A stretch of 64,000 bases of DNA from Cyanobium sp. E1_MAG_00006 (GCA_027488975.1 JAIYAQ010000002.1:38298-102297); one strand, 5' to 3'; positions 38,553 through 49,739 are shown, counted from the stretch's first letter. Made by a program: numbers and translations. The notes: generated by a model from the letters alone, not told the origin.

Positions 38553-39858
38553 GGGCAAGGCCCTGCGGATCGCTGAGCCGCCAGCGGGGCCCCTCGCGGA
38601 TCAGCAGCCCGGCGTCCACGAACGGCCGCCAGCGTTGCTGCAGCGCTGTCATGGCGTCTGCCGGGATGCCGGCCTGCTGAGCCAGGGCCGTCAGCCGCAC
38701 ACCCTCGCGGCGGCGCAGACCCACCAGCACCCGTTCATCGAAGGGTGGCCCGTCTTGCTGGGCAACTGGCCGGGCAACTGGCCCGGCAACGGGCTCTGCA
38801 ATGACCCCGGTGCCGGGCTGCTGCTCCAGCCAGGCGGCGTAGGCCTCGCGGGTGCGGGGCCGGGCCAGCCGCTCACCCCAGGGGGCGCTGGTGGCGCCCA
38901 GGCCGAAGCCCCACCAGCCGGCGCCGCTCCAGTAGACGCGGTTGTGGCGGGACGCATGGCCCGGCAAGGCGTAGTTGGAGATCTCGTAGTGGCTGTAGCC
39001 CGCCGCCGCGAGCGTGCCGGCGGTGAGCTCCATCAGATCGGCCGCCAGCTCCTCGTCCGGCAGGTCCAGCTGGCCGCGGGTCTCCAGCCGCTCGAACACC
39101 GTGCCCGGCTCGATGATCAGGTCGTAAACCGAGAGGTGGGGTGGGGCCAGATCGATGGCCTGTCGCAGCTGGGAGTGCCAGGCTTCCAGCCCCAGTCCAG
39201 GCAGTCCCTGGATCAGATCGAGGCTCCAGCTGCTGAGGTCGCCGCGCTGCCGGGCCTCCCGCAGCCAGCGGGCCGCCTGCAGCAGGTCTGCGCGTCGGTG
39301 GCGCCGCCCCAGGTGCTCCAGGGTCGCATCGTCGAAGCTCTGTCCTCCCAGGCTGATCCGCGTCACGCCGGCGCCCAGGTAGGACTGCAGCCTGGCCTGA
39401 TCGAAGCTGGCCGGATCCAGCTCCAGGCTGATCTCGGCGCCGGGGGCGAGGCCGAACTGCCGGTGCAGGGCCGTCAGCAGTGCGCCCACCTGCTCGGCTG
39501 TGAGCATCGAGGGAGTGCCGCCACCGAGGTAAACCGTGCTGAGGGGCGGCCCCGCAGGAGCGGCGGCGATTTCCCGCTGCAGCAGCGTTAGGTACGTGGC
39601 GATCGAGCGGCTGCCGGGGTCACCCGCAGCGCCGCTGGCCCGATCCCCGAGCGGCACCACGGGGAAGTCGCAGTAGAAGCAGCGCCGGTGGCAGAAGGGG
39701 ATGTGCAGATAGGCACTGCGGGGCGGCCAGGGCGGAGCCGAGCCCAGGGGCTGTTCGGCCTCGTCACCCCCTGAAGGGCGGTTACCGCCCCGGGCCAAAG
39801 CCCCCGGGATGGGGCAAGCTGCTTGTTTAGAGCGCTCGGCAGCCACAGCACCGGCCAT
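38470..39858 (-). CDS. hemW: Radical SAM HemW-type haem chaperone (coproporphyrinogen oxidase-like)
   Basis: HemW transfers haem to apo-proteins such as respiratory cytochromes. The radical SAM motif CHRRCFYCD (CxxxCxxC) follows SAYLHIPF. The protein then has [30 protein letters not shown] and [16 protein letters not shown], the last being the HemN/HemW C-terminal domain mark. It may instead be called an oxygen-independent CPO-like protein. The in-frame ATG at 39858 sits on the same CCATGG as the divergent PIN gene start; TTG 39798 is an alternative. An insert of repeated VARPVA-like units (about 385-395) is unusual. Confidence 0.88.
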   Translation of the reverse strand: MAGAVAAERSKQAACPIPGALARGGNRPSGGDEAEQPLGSAPPWPPRSAYLHIPFCHRRCFYCDFPVVPLGDRASGAAGDPGSRSIATYLTLLQREIAAAPAGPPLSTVYLGGGTPSMLTAEQVGALLTALHRQFGLAPGAEISLELDPASFDQARLQSYLGAGVTRISLGGQSFDDATLEHLGRRHRRADLLQAARWLREARQRGDLSSWSLDLIQGLPGLGLEAWHSQLRQAIDLAPPHLSVYDLIIEPGTVFERLETRGQLDLPDEELAADLMELTAGTLAAAGYSHYEISNYALPGHASRHNRVYWSGAGWWGFGLGATSAPWGERLARPRTREAYAAWLEQQPGTGVIAEPVAGPVARPVAQQDGPPFDERVLVGLRRREGVRLTALAQQAGIPADAMTALQQRWRPFVDAGLLIREGPRWRLSDPQGLALSNAVLRELLLWWEPLQLDAARHPPSP

Positions 39859-41053
39859 GGTGGATACCCTCATCCTGGTGCTGTTCGTGGTGTCGGGGGC
39901 AGCGGCTGGCTGGCTGGGGGTAGACCTGCTGCCCGAGCAGCAGCTGATCCGCATCCAGAACCTGGAGCAGCTCAGCTGGATCCTCGGTGCTGGCGGTGCC
40001 CTGGCGGGCCTGCTGGCGGGCGTGGTGTTCCAGCGGCTGCGGCGGCGGCTGATGGAGCAGGTGCGCACGATGCCCACCGATCTTCTGGTGAGCCGGGCGG
40101 TGGGTCTGATCCTCGGCCTGCTGGTGGCCAACCTGCTGATCTCGCCGATCCTGTTCCTCTCGCTGCCCTGGGAGCTGGTGCTGGTGAAGCCGTTGGCGGC
40201 GGTCACCGCCAACGTGTTCTTCGGGGTGTCCGGCTACAACCTGGCTGAGGTTCACGGCCGCACCCTGCTGCGCCTGTTCAACCCCACCAGCGCCGAGGCC
40301 CTGCTGGTGGCCGACGGCGTGCTGATGCCCGCCAGCGCCAAGATCCTCGACACCAGCGTGATCATCGATGGCCGCATCCGTGGCCTGCTTGATTCCGGCC
40401 TGCTGGAGGGTCAGGTGATCGTGGCCCAGGCGGTGATTGATGAGCTGCAGGCCCTGGCGGATTCCGCCAACGCTGAGAAGCGTGGCAAGGGCCGCCGCGG
40501 CCTGAAGCTGCTCAGCGAGCTGCGCGAGCGCTACGGCCGGCGCCTGGTGGTGAACTCCACCCGCTACGAGGGCAGCGGCGTGGACGAGAAGCTGCTCAAG
40601 CTCACCGCCGACACCGGCGGCACCCTGCTCACGGCGGACTACAACCTGGCCAAGGTGGCGGAGGTGCAGGAGCTCAAGGTGATGAACCTCAGCGAGCTGG
40701 TGATCGCCCTGCGGCCGGAGGTGCAGCCCGGCGATGAGCTCAGCCTCAAGATCGTGCGCGATGGCAAGGAATCGCACCAGGGCGTGGGCTATCTGGAGGA
40801 CGGCACCATGGTCGTGGTGGATGGCGCTCACGGCCGCAGCGGTGAGCGGCTGGCGGTGGTGGTCACCGGCGCTCTGCAGACGCCCACCGGCCGGATGGTG
40901 TTCGGAAGGGTGCACGGCTACGAGAGCAACGAGCCGGCCACCCCAGCCACTGCTCCCCGCTCCGCCGCGCCCAACACAGGCCGCAGCGGCAAGGGGAAAT
41001 CCGCCCCGAAACGCAGCGGCCGGGGGGATCAGGATCCCGCCAGCCCCCGCTAG
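39857..41053 (+). CDS. Integral membrane PIN-TRAM domain protein (YacL-like)
   Basis: This 398-residue protein has four membrane helices (about 3-25, 41-60, 77-100 and 107-130) followed by a PIN nuclease domain with metal residues in ILDTSVIIDGR (about 169-179), VIDELQ and TLLTADYN. A TRAM domain (VGYLEDGTMVVVDGA, about 310-324) follows, and a Pro/Ser/Lys tail closes it. It resembles Bacillus YacL. An RNase role at the membrane is expected. Its ATG overlaps the antisense hemW ATG. Confidence 0.9.
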   Translation: MVDTLILVLFVVSGAAAGWLGVDLLPEQQLIRIQNLEQLSWILGAGGALAGLLAGVVFQRLRRRLMEQVRTMPTDLLVSRAVGLILGLLVANLLISPILFLSLPWELVLVKPLAAVTANVFFGVSGYNLAEVHGRTLLRLFNPTSAEALLVADGVLMPASAKILDTSVIIDGRIRGLLDSGLLEGQVIVAQAVIDELQALADSANAEKRGKGRRGLKLLSELRERYGRRLVVNSTRYEGSGVDEKLLKLTADTGGTLLTADYNLAKVAEVQELKVMNLSELVIALRPEVQPGDELSLKIVRDGKESHQGVGYLEDGTMVVVDGAHGRSGERLAVVVTGALQTPTGRMVFGRVHGYESNEPATPATAPRSAAPNTGRSGKGKSAPKRSGRGDQDPASPR

Positions 41054-41084
41054 GCTCCCGCTTCAGGCCTGAAGTTCAGCGCGG

Positions 41085-41792
41085 ATGTCGGTGTCAGCCC
41101 CCTACTACGGCGATTCCGCCGTCATGCGCACCCCACCGCCGGATCTGCCCTCGCTGCTGCTGAAGGAGCGGATCGTCTACCTGGGGCTGCCGCTGTTCAG
41201 CGACGACGATGCCAAGCGGCAGATGGGCATCGATGTGACCGAACTGATCATCGCCCAGCTGCTCTATCTGGAGTTCGACAACCCGGACAAGCCAATCTTC
41301 TTCTATATCAACTCCACCGGCACCAGCTGGTATTCCGGTGATGCCATCGGCTTCGAGACCGAAGCCTTCGCCATCGCCGACACCCTGCGTTACGTCAAGC
41401 CGCCGGTGCACACGATCTGCATCGGCCAGGCCATGGGCACCGCCGCGATGATCCTCAGCGCCGGCACCAAGGGGCATCGCGCCGCCCTGCCGCACGCCTC
41501 GATCGTGCTGCACCAGCCCCGCAGCGGCGCCCGCGGCCAGGCCAGCGACATCCAGATCCGGGCCAAGGAGGTGCTGCATAACAAGCAGACGATGCTTGAG
41601 ATGCTCTCGGCCAACACCGGCCGCAGCGTGGAGCAGCTGTCCAAGGACTCCGACCGCATGACCTACCTCACCGCCGCCGAGGCGGTGGAGTACGGCCTGA
41701 TTGATCGCGTGCTCACCAGCCAGAAGCAGCTGCCCGGTCCGCTGACCGCCGCCGCCGGCGGCGTCAGCCCCGGCAATCCGGGCATCAGCTGA
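41085..41792 (+). CDS. clpR: ClpR, catalytically inactive ClpP-like subunit
   Basis: This 235-residue protein is a ClpP paralogue. The nucleophile motif [11 protein letters not shown] of ClpP reads GQAMGTAAMIL here, so Ser is Gly at the aligned position. The catalytic His is kept (VLHQPRSG) and the Asp position (DRD in ClpP) reads DRM. Hence the triad is broken, as in cyanobacterial and plastid ClpR, which form mixed rings with ClpP and dock onto ClpC. It lies 75 bases before clpP on the same strand. Confidence 0.94.
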   Translation: MSVSAPYYGDSAVMRTPPPDLPSLLLKERIVYLGLPLFSDDDAKRQMGIDVTELIIAQLLYLEFDNPDKPIFFYINSTGTSWYSGDAIGFETEAFAIADTLRYVKPPVHTICIGQAMGTAAMILSAGTKGHRAALPHASIVLHQPRSGARGQASDIQIRAKEVLHNKQTMLEMLSANTGRSVEQLSKDSDRMTYLTAAEAVEYGLIDRVLTSQKQLPGPLTAAAGGVSPGNPGIS

Positions 41793-41867
41793 GATCCGGC
41801 CACCGCGCCGCATCGGCCTCATCCGCAACCCCTTCGTTCACCACCGGCCCCCTCACGCGATTCCGCC

Positions 41868-42470
41868 ATGCCCATCGGCACTCCCAGCGTTCCCTACCGC
41901 CTCCCTGGCAGCCAGTACGAGCGCTGGGTCGACATCTACACGCGTCTGGGGGTGGAGCGGATCCTGTTCCTGGGCTCCGAGGTGAACGACGCCATCGCCA
42001 ACAGCCTGGTGGCGCAGATGTTGTATCTCGACTCGGAGGACAACTCCAAGCCGATTTACCTGTACATCAACTCGCCGGGCGGTTCGGTGACCGCCGGCCT
42101 GGCCATCTACGACACGATCCAGTACGTCAAATCCGACGTGGTGACGATCTGTGTGGGCCTGGCGGCCTCGATGGGCGCCTTTCTGCTGGGCGCCGGCACC
42201 AAGGGCAAGCGGCTGGCCCTGCCCCACAGCCGGATCATGATCCACCAGCCTCTGGGCGGCACCAGCCAGCGCCAGGCCAGCGACATCGAGATCGAGGCCC
42301 GCGAGATCCTGCGGATCAAGGACATGCTCAACCAGTCGATGGCGGACATGACCGGCCAGGAGCTCACCAAGATCGAGAAGGACACCGACCGCGACTACTT
42401 CATGAGCGCCGCCGAGGCGGTGGAGTACGGCCTGATCGACCGCGTGATCGCCCATCCCACCGAGGCCTGA
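41868..42470 (+). CDS. clpP: ATP-dependent Clp protease proteolytic subunit
   Basis: This 200-residue serine protease subunit has an intact triad: Ser in [14 protein letters not shown] (about 95-108), His in MIHQPLGG and Asp in [19 protein letters not shown]. It forms the active part of the ClpP3/R-type core with the adjacent ClpR. ATG 41868 is standard. Its stop (42470) abuts, with no spacer, the stop of the convergent NTF2-like gene (42471). Confidence 0.97.
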   Translation: MPIGTPSVPYRLPGSQYERWVDIYTRLGVERILFLGSEVNDAIANSLVAQMLYLDSEDNSKPIYLYINSPGGSVTAGLAIYDTIQYVKSDVVTICVGLAASMGAFLLGAGTKGKRLALPHSRIMIHQPLGGTSQRQASDIEIEAREILRIKDMLNQSMADMTGQELTKIEKDTDRDYFMSAAEAVEYGLIDRVIAHPTEA

Positions 42471-44134
<1,664 letters not shown>

Positions 44135-44192
44135 GTCAGGCCGCTGCCGGCCCGATGAGGGCTCTGCGCCCGAGTCTGCGCACGGCCCTGTG

Positions 44193-45230
44193 ATGCTCCA
44201 AGCCGTTGCTCCGATCCTGCTGGTGGTGCTGGCCTGTGGTCTGGATCGCCTGCTCGGCGACCCGCGCAGCTGGCTGCACCCGGTGATGGTGATGGGCTGG
44301 GTGATCGCTCGGTTGCGTGGCTGGGCGGAGGCCTGGGCGGCGGATGAGCCCTGGCGTCTGCGGCTGGCTGGTTTCGGCATCACGCTGCTGCTGGTGGGTG
44401 GCAGCGCTCTGGCGGGCTGGGGGGTGGAGCGCCTGGCGATCCATGGCGCCACCAGCGGCGTCAGCGCTGCCGCCCTGCCCCTGTTGATCGGCCTGGCCAG
44501 CGCCCTGGCGGGCCGCAGCCTTGAGCAGGCGGTGGCTGGCGTACTCGCCGCGCTGGCGGCCGCTGATCTGCCTCTGGCGCGGCAGCGGCTGAGCTGGATC
44601 GTTGGCCGCGACACCGACGGCTTGGAAAGCGGCGAGATCCTGCGGGCTGCCGCCGAAACCGCCAGCGAGAACGCGGTGGATGGAGTGTTCGCCCCGCTGT
44701 TCTGGATGCTGGTGGGGGCGGGCCTCTGGAGCATGGGGGCGCTGGCGTGGCCGGGGCCGCTGGCCCTGGCCTGGGCCTTCAAGGCCGCCAGCACCCTCGA
44801 TTCGATGCTCGGTTATCGCCAGGGTCGCTTGCGCTGGCTCGGCACTGCCGGCGCCCGGCTGGATGATCTGCTGGTGTGGCTGCCCTGCCGCCTGGTGGCC
44901 CTGAGCCTGCCGCTGGCGGCAGGTGTACAGCCCGCCCAGGCCTGGCAGCAGCTCCAGCAGGCACGCAAGGACGCACGCTCCGACCCGTCCCCGAATGCCG
45001 GCCTCTCCCAGGCGGCCTACGCCCATGCGCTGGGGGTGCAGCTGGGTGGCGCCAACCGATACGGCGGCGTGATCCGCCACAAACCGCTGCTGGCTGCTGG
45101 CTGCCCGCCCCCCACTGCTGCTGCCGTGCAGGCGATGCTGCGTCTCAGCACCCGCCTGGAGCTGCTCTGGCTGGTGCTGGCCGCGGCCCTTGTCTGCGTG
45201 CTGCTCGCTTCAGCAGGCTCTGCTCCGTAG
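44193..45230 (+). CDS. cbiB: Adenosylcobinamide-phosphate synthase CbiB/CobD
   Basis: This membrane protein joins aminopropanol (phosphate) to adenosylcobyric acid, a late step of cobalamin synthesis. The 345-residue protein has the family start ACGLDRLLGDPRSWLHPVMVMG (shown by LDRLLGDPRSWLHPV) and ETASENAVDGVFAPLFW (about 145-161) and STLDSMLGYRQGRLRW, with several helices. GTG 44190 immediately before the ATG is also possible. No other cobalamin gene is in the window. Confidence 0.94.
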   Translation: MLQAVAPILLVVLACGLDRLLGDPRSWLHPVMVMGWVIARLRGWAEAWAADEPWRLRLAGFGITLLLVGGSALAGWGVERLAIHGATSGVSAAALPLLIGLASALAGRSLEQAVAGVLAALAAADLPLARQRLSWIVGRDTDGLESGEILRAAAETASENAVDGVFAPLFWMLVGAGLWSMGALAWPGPLALAWAFKAASTLDSMLGYRQGRLRWLGTAGARLDDLLVWLPCRLVALSLPLAAGVQPAQAWQQLQQARKDARSDPSPNAGLSQAAYAHALGVQLGGANRYGGVIRHKPLLAAGCPPPTAAAVQAMLRLSTRLELLWLVLAAALVCVLLASAGSAP

Positions 45231-45251
45231 GCGCTGCTCAGCAGCGGCTGC

Positions 45252-45962
45252 TCAGTAGGCGCCGCGGTCCATCGGCAGCAAAATCACGCCCACGGTGAGG
45301 ATGAGGATGCGGATATCCAGCCAGACGGTGCGATGGCGCACATAGGCAAGGTCCAGCTGCACGCGGTTGTCGTAGCTGATGTTGTTCCGGCCTGAAACCT
45401 GCCAGAGCCCTGTGAGCCCTGGCCGCACCGCCAGCACCTCATCCATCGAGGCGCCATAGCGGGGCAGCTCGTCCCACACGATCGGCCGGGGGCCCACCAC
45501 GCTCATCTGGCCCTTGAGCACGTTGATGAACTGGGGCAGTTCGTCGAGGCTGGAGCGGCGCAGCAGCTTGCCGATCGGTGTGATGCGGGGATCATCCTTG
45601 AGCTTGTGGTCCCGTTCAAACTCCGCTTGCAGGGCAGGGTCTGAAGCCAGAACGGAGGCCAGCAACCGGTCGGCGTCCTTGCGCATGGTGCGGAACTTGA
45701 GGCAGCCGAACCCCTTGTATCCCCGGCCGATGCGGCGCTGGCTGTACAACACGCTGCCGCGGGAGCTGAGTTTCACCAGCAGCGCCAGCAGCAGATACAC
45801 CGGTGCCCCCAGCGTCAGCACCAGCAGGGAGAAGACGATGTCGCCGCCCCGCTTGAGGAACCGACCCCGCAGGGATTGCCCCAGCAGCAGCTGGCTGGCG
45901 GTGGGTTCGGCCGGGATGGTGGCAGCGGCGCTGCGGCGTTTCGGCATCCAGCGGTGGGGCAT
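45252..45962 (-). CDS. Phosphoglycosyl transferase initiating exopolysaccharide repeat synthesis
   Basis: This 236-residue protein is the catalytic core of the monotopic PGT family (WbaP/EpsL-like). It has one membrane segment (about 41-63) then LKFRTMRKDADRLL, SSLDELPQFINVLKGQMSVV (catalytic Asp-Glu dyad in DE) and GPRPI, with RPGLTGLWQVSGRNN. It transfers a sugar phosphate from a UDP-sugar to undecaprenyl phosphate. The sugar is not readable. It lies 64 bases downstream of a glycosyltransferase on the same strand. Confidence 0.92.
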   Translation of the reverse strand: MPHRWMPKRRSAAATIPAEPTASQLLLGQSLRGRFLKRGGDIVFSLLVLTLGAPVYLLLALLVKLSSRGSVLYSQRRIGRGYKGFGCLKFRTMRKDADRLLASVLASDPALQAEFERDHKLKDDPRITPIGKLLRRSSLDELPQFINVLKGQMSVVGPRPIVWDELPRYGASMDEVLAVRPGLTGLWQVSGRNNISYDNRVQLDLAYVRHRTVWLDIRILILTVGVILLPMDRGAY

Positions 45963-46026
45963 CCAGGACCGGCGCTGCTGCCATTAAAGAAGTGTGCCCG
46001 TGCCGCGGTCCGCGTTCAGCAGTCAC

Positions 46027-47217
46027 TCACCGCAGAGGCACAGGTCGGCTGCGGTGAGCCAGGCGGCGCTGATGCTGGTCCCAGCTCTGTTCGATCACCG
46101 CAGCCATCCGCTGCTGAAAGCGCTTCGGGCCAAACCGCTCGGCCCACTGGCGCAGGGATTCCGCCGGCAGCCGCCGCCAGAGCTGTTCGGCCTCGAACGC
46201 CTCCAGGGCGGCCACCAGGGAGGCCACGCTCTGCTGCGGGAACAGCAGGCCTGTGGGGGTGGCGCAGCCGCTGCGCAGGCAGCGCACGCTGTCCAGCAGT
46301 CCGCCCTGGCCGAGGGCGATCACCGGAGAACCGGCGGCCATGGCTTCCACCGGCGCGATGCCGAAATCCTCGAGGCCGGCATACACGTAGGCGCGGCAGC
46401 GCTGCAGCCAGCCGTTCACCTCCTGCTCCGGCAGTCGCCCCAGCAGGCGCACAGTCGGCCCGGCCAGTGCCTCCAGCCTGGTGCGCTCCGGCCCATCGCC
46501 GATCACAACCAGGGGCAGGCCGGTGCGGTTGAAGGCCTCCACCACCAGATCCACCCGCTTGTAGGGCACGAGGCGGCAGAGGCAGAGATAGGTGGCGTCG
46601 CGGGCCTCATCCCAGCGGAAGCGCTCCACGGCCACCGGTGGATGTACCACCGTGGCGCTGCGGCCCCAGGTGTTGCGGATGCGGGCGGCGGTGAAGCGCG
46701 AATTGGCCAGCAGCCGATCGGGCCTCTGGCCACTGAGCTGGTCCCACTGGCGCAGGCGATGCAGCTGCCAGCGGATCAGGCCGCCCAGGCCGCGGCGCGC
46801 CAGGGCGGAGTGACGCAGATAGGCGTGCATCTGGTCCCAGGCGTAGCGCACGGGGGTGTGCACATAGCTGATGTGGCACTGCTCCGGACTGGTGAGCACA
46901 CCCTTGGCCACCAGGTGGGAGCTGCTGAGCACGAGAGAGAAGTCGCCGAGATCGAGCTGCTCGATCGCCAGGGGCAGCAGCGGCAGGTACTGCTGCACGT
47001 GGCTGACGCCGAAGGGAAGCCCCTGGATGAAGCTGGTGCGGATCGAGCGCCCCTGCAGCCAGCTGCCGGAGCGACTGCTCTCGCCATCCACCAGGGCGTG
47101 CAGCTGCGGCTGCCCCAGCAGCCGGTCCAGCTCGCGGACCACAAGTTCCGCTCCACCCACCGAACGCGGCGTGAACCACTCATGAACGAGGGCGACGGAG
47201 CCGGGCGGCGAAGGCAT
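46027..47217 (-). CDS. GT4-family glycosyltransferase
   Basis: This 396-residue protein has the GT-B fold. It opens VALVHEWFTPRSVGGAELVV, with the N-domain Gly-Gly loop, and has the nucleotide-sugar EX7E motif in EDFGIAPVE (about 298-306). LVPYKRVDLVVEAF and HPPVAVERF also match GT4 members acting on surface polysaccharide. Donor and acceptor are unknown. It probably works with the PGT downstream. Confidence 0.9.
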   Translation of the reverse strand: MPSPPGSVALVHEWFTPRSVGGAELVVRELDRLLGQPQLHALVDGESSRSGSWLQGRSIRTSFIQGLPFGVSHVQQYLPLLPLAIEQLDLGDFSLVLSSSHLVAKGVLTSPEQCHISYVHTPVRYAWDQMHAYLRHSALARRGLGGLIRWQLHRLRQWDQLSGQRPDRLLANSRFTAARIRNTWGRSATVVHPPVAVERFRWDEARDATYLCLCRLVPYKRVDLVVEAFNRTGLPLVVIGDGPERTRLEALAGPTVRLLGRLPEQEVNGWLQRCRAYVYAGLEDFGIAPVEAMAAGSPVIALGQGGLLDSVRCLRSGCATPTGLLFPQQSVASLVAALEAFEAEQLWRRLPAESLRQWAERFGPKRFQQRMAAVIEQSWDQHQRRLAHRSRPVPLR

Positions 47218-47333
47218 GAACGGCAGCGTAGGCGTGGCCCTTTGAAGATTGATTGCTCACCAGGTCACAAAAACTCTCAGCTGATTGCGCAGTCCTGAGG
47301 CGTTCCCGAAGCTGTGCCTAGTGCCTCCGAGCC

Positions 47334-47576
47334 ATGCCTATCCGCGAGCTTCTGGAAGATGCCCTCGAGGAACCCTCGATCGGTCAGACCGCCTGCTTCA
47401 GCTGGCACGCAACTCCGGTTGGTATCGCCGCGCTCTGGATCGAAGGCACGCCACCCACGCCGCCGCCCTACGACAACGCCCTCAAGGAGGGGCTGCTGGT
47501 GGGTCTGGATCTGAGCCGTGAGGAGCGGGAGTTCCATCAGGTGAGCAAGGGGCTGGTGCTGCTGTTCCACAGCTGA
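47334..47576 (+). CDS. Uncharacterised small protein (80 aa)
   Basis: No family is recognised. The 80-residue protein has an acidic N-terminal helix (IRELLEDALEEPSIGQ), the segment ACFSWHATPVGIAALWIEGT, and the end GLDLSREEREFHQVSKG. There is no signal or membrane helix. ATG 47334 is a clean start. The next gene starts 14 bases later on the same strand, so the two may be cotranscribed. Confidence 0.6.
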   Translation: MPIRELLEDALEEPSIGQTACFSWHATPVGIAALWIEGTPPTPPPYDNALKEGLLVGLDLSREEREFHQVSKGLVLLFHS

Positions 47577-47590
47577 GTCACCTGGCTCCC

Positions 47591-47983
47591 ATGGTTCGTC
47601 TGCCGGCTGCTTCCGCTCTTTTCCCCCTGGGGCTGACCCTGGTGCTGGCTTCGGCGACCCCGGCGGTCCTGGCTCAGTATTCGCCGAACTGCGAGCGCAA
47701 CGGTCGCCGCGACTTCTGCGCTTACACGCCGGGCCCGGATCCGGCGGGCGCAGCTTTGGATGCCGGTCGGTTGGTGTTCGCCGACCACAGGGTGTATGGG
47801 CTGCAGCGGGATGAGAGCAGCTGCCGCGAGCGTGGCCCCGTGCGCACCTGCAAAGCCTGGATCCTCTCCCCCGGCAGCGATCGGCCGATCCCGGCCACCT
47901 ACCGCGGAACCGCCTACGAAGGTGGCTATCGCCACGAGTACATCAGTGCCAAGCTGCGCCTGAGTTACTCCTTTCTTGACTGA
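47591..47983 (+). CDS. Uncharacterised secreted protein (130 aa)
   Basis: This protein has a clear signal peptide (ALFPLGLTLVLASATPAVLA, about 9-28) and mature part beginning QYSPNCERNGRRDFCAYTPG. Four cysteines (34, 42, 78 and 87) could form two disulfides. It ends with an aromatic segment SAKLRLSYSFLD. No enzyme motif is seen. A periplasmic or extracellular role is expected. It follows the 80-residue protein by 14 bases. Confidence 0.68.
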   Translation: MVRLPAASALFPLGLTLVLASATPAVLAQYSPNCERNGRRDFCAYTPGPDPAGAALDAGRLVFADHRVYGLQRDESSCRERGPVRTCKAWILSPGSDRPIPATYRGTAYEGGYRHEYISAKLRLSYSFLD

Positions 47984-48368
47984 TTTGCCTCGACGTGTAC
48001 GCCCTCTGGGGGACCCATCACGCGAGCGCTGACAGGTGCGTCTGTCTGCCGGTGCGTCGGAAACGGAGAGGGTGTCCGTGTGCAGCGGATCGGATCGACT
48101 GCTATGGGACGGCTTGGGACGATGGGTGCCACCGTCTGTACCGTCTTTTATACCGTCATTCACGGTCTGTGATGGATGGGCGGGATTGGAGGGCTCCAGA
48201 TTGCAGTGGGACCTGCTTGAGACCCGAACCGGAGGGTTCAGGGGAGACGGCTGAGCCGGTGCTGGTTGGGGCTGAGAGCTGATCCGCAGCCAGACTGACG
48301 AGCACCATCGCTGGATTGACCCATGCGGCGTGATCACGCGACAGGAAGGGGCTGAGGAGAACCCTTTC
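47984..48368. other. Intergenic region of 385 bases with TACCGTC repeats
   Basis: No convincing gene is seen on either strand; overlapping open frames lack a ribosome binding site or family-like sequence. The motif ACCGTC occurs at 48131, 48140 and 48152, and its inverse ACGGT lies at 48162-48166. These spaced repeats could be an operator or an iteron-like site. Confidence 0.5.
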
Positions 48369-48755
48369 ATGGGCGACCGATTGATCATCTCTGACAACCG
48401 TGAGGACCCGGGCAACCCGCTGGTGCTTGACGGTGAGGCCATTGACGCAGCGGCACGGGACCCACTGGCGATCGGGAAGCTGATGGTGGATCAGGTCTGG
48501 GCAGAGGGAACCGACCCCACCGGTGGAGGCCTGTACTACGAGCGCAACAGCAACCAGCACCGCCGGCTGCAGGTCTTTGAAACAGGCAGCGAGGACTTCA
48601 TGACCGGCGGCTGGGTGCGGGTGCTGGCTACCGCCGAACAGGTCCGCAAGGAGCGTCCTGGCATGGAGCTTGCTGCCAAGGCGGGACTGGTCACGATCCA
48701 TGGCACCCACCGAGGCGTGCTGCTGGTGGAGTTCCTGGACGTTCCCTGGGGCTGA
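48369..48755 (+). CDS. Uncharacterised protein (128 aa)
   Basis: The ATG at 48369 has a strong GAGGAG ribosome-binding sequence about 9 bases upstream. The 128-residue soluble protein has MGDRLIISDNREDPG at its start, an internal GGLYYERNSNQHRRLQVFET and ends LLVEFLDVPWG. No known domain is recognised. Composition and strength of the start support a real gene. It precedes the DUF2493-Gp157-Rad52 genes but is separated from them by 462 bases. Confidence 0.65.
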   Translation: MGDRLIISDNREDPGNPLVLDGEAIDAAARDPLAIGKLMVDQVWAEGTDPTGGGLYYERNSNQHRRLQVFETGSEDFMTGGWVRVLATAEQVRKERPGMELAAKAGLVTIHGTHRGVLLVEFLDVPWG

Positions 48756-49217
48756 GCAACCGCCACTGGGCTCCGGTCGGATTCGTTGAGCGCACCTCCC
48801 GGTGCGACAGCGGCCGTCCTTCAGCGTGCCACGGCTGCGCCGTGGCGTGCATCGGCCAGCCGCCGCCGCCCTCCGCTCCGGGGCCGGTGTGGGGGTGGGC
48901 AGGCATGGCTACTCTCCCGCGGCTGCGGTGCCCGGGAAGTTGCCCCGTGCACGGGGCTGGGGTGATGCCTCTGATTTCCTCGCGCGGCTGCGCGGCCAGC
49001 TGGGCATTCAGGGCTGAATCTGGTGGCCTTGCTTATCAGCTCGCCGATCCATCAGCGGCTAGCTCTGCTTTGCGTAGATCCATTGCCCCGCAGCCACTCT
49101 GCCCGCTACTCAGTGCGTTTGTACTGGTAGAATAAGAGCTGCGCCAAAGGCCACGAGCCCATCGCCTGCGGCAACGAAATCCTCGGACAACTTGTCCCGT
49201 TCGTTTGCTCTGTAGCC
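48756..49217. other. Intergenic region of 462 bases with no supported gene
   Basis: Several short frames overlap, but none has a good start, ribosome binding site or known domain. A TAGAAT at about 49129-49134 could be a -10 element for the DUF2493 gene at 49218; its -35 is poor. GC is slightly lower near 49050-49140 than in the flanks, as seen by eye. Confidence 0.4.
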
Positions 49218-49739
49218 ATGAGCTTGTCCTCTGCTGCAGTGGCCCAGGCCGCTGCATTGCCTTCCCTTGGCCTCCTGTCGCCGCCGGCGTTGGCCCATCG
49301 CTCGGTCGTCATCGTTGCCGCTGGTGGCCGTGATCTCGTCTGGCCCCAGGAGCGCATCGCCTCTGCTCTCCTCCAGCGCTCTGGCGGCCGGCCTGTCCAT
49401 CTGTTGCTGCATGGCGGTGCCCGTGGTGCTGATCGCGCCATCGGCCGTGCCGCCCAGCAGCTCGGCTGGCGGGTCCAGGCCCTCGCCGCTGATTGGCGCC
49501 GTCATGGCCGCGCTGCCGGGCCCATCCGCAATCGCCTTCTGCTGGAGCAGGCCCTGGTCGAGGCCCAGGCCCACACCTCCCCTGCCTTCAGCGCCTCGGT
49601 GCTGGTGATCGCCTTCCCCGGTGGGCCGGGCACGGCTTCGCTCGTCCAGCAGGCCCGCCGCTGCTCCTCCCGCTCGCCGGTGCCGGTGGTGGTGATGGAA
49701 GTGCCGCCGCCCTTCTCGCCGGAGCCGCTCGCCGCCTGA
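49218..49739 (+). CDS. DUF2493/SLOG-family nucleotide-binding protein
   Basis: This 173-residue protein has a Rossmann-type SLOG core: LHGGARGADRAIGRAAQQLG (about 64-83), WRVQALAADWRRHGRAAGPI, then NRLLLEQA and VLVIAFPGGPGTASLVQQAR. DUF2493 proteins are common in phages and plasmids and may bind nucleotide-derived ligands. No reaction can be assigned. It is the first gene of a run with Gp157 and Rad52 homologues, 51 and 86 bases apart. Confidence 0.85.
   Translation: MSLSSAAVAQAAALPSLGLLSPPALAHRSVVIVAAGGRDLVWPQERIASALLQRSGGRPVHLLLHGGARGADRAIGRAAQQLGWRVQALAADWRRHGRAAGPIRNRLLLEQALVEAQAHTSPAFSASVLVIAFPGGPGTASLVQQARRCSSRSPVPVVVMEVPPPFSPEPLAA

Noticed and set aside
47537..48442. 301-codon minus-strand frame across the secreted gene and intergenic region
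   Set aside because: It is antisense to a gene with a clear signal peptide, has no known domain, and no ribosome binding site at its start.
48802..49017. 71-codon plus-strand frame between the 128-aa gene and DUF2493
   Set aside because: It is Arg/Pro/Gly-rich with no ribosome binding site or known domain, and looks like a GC-driven spurious frame.
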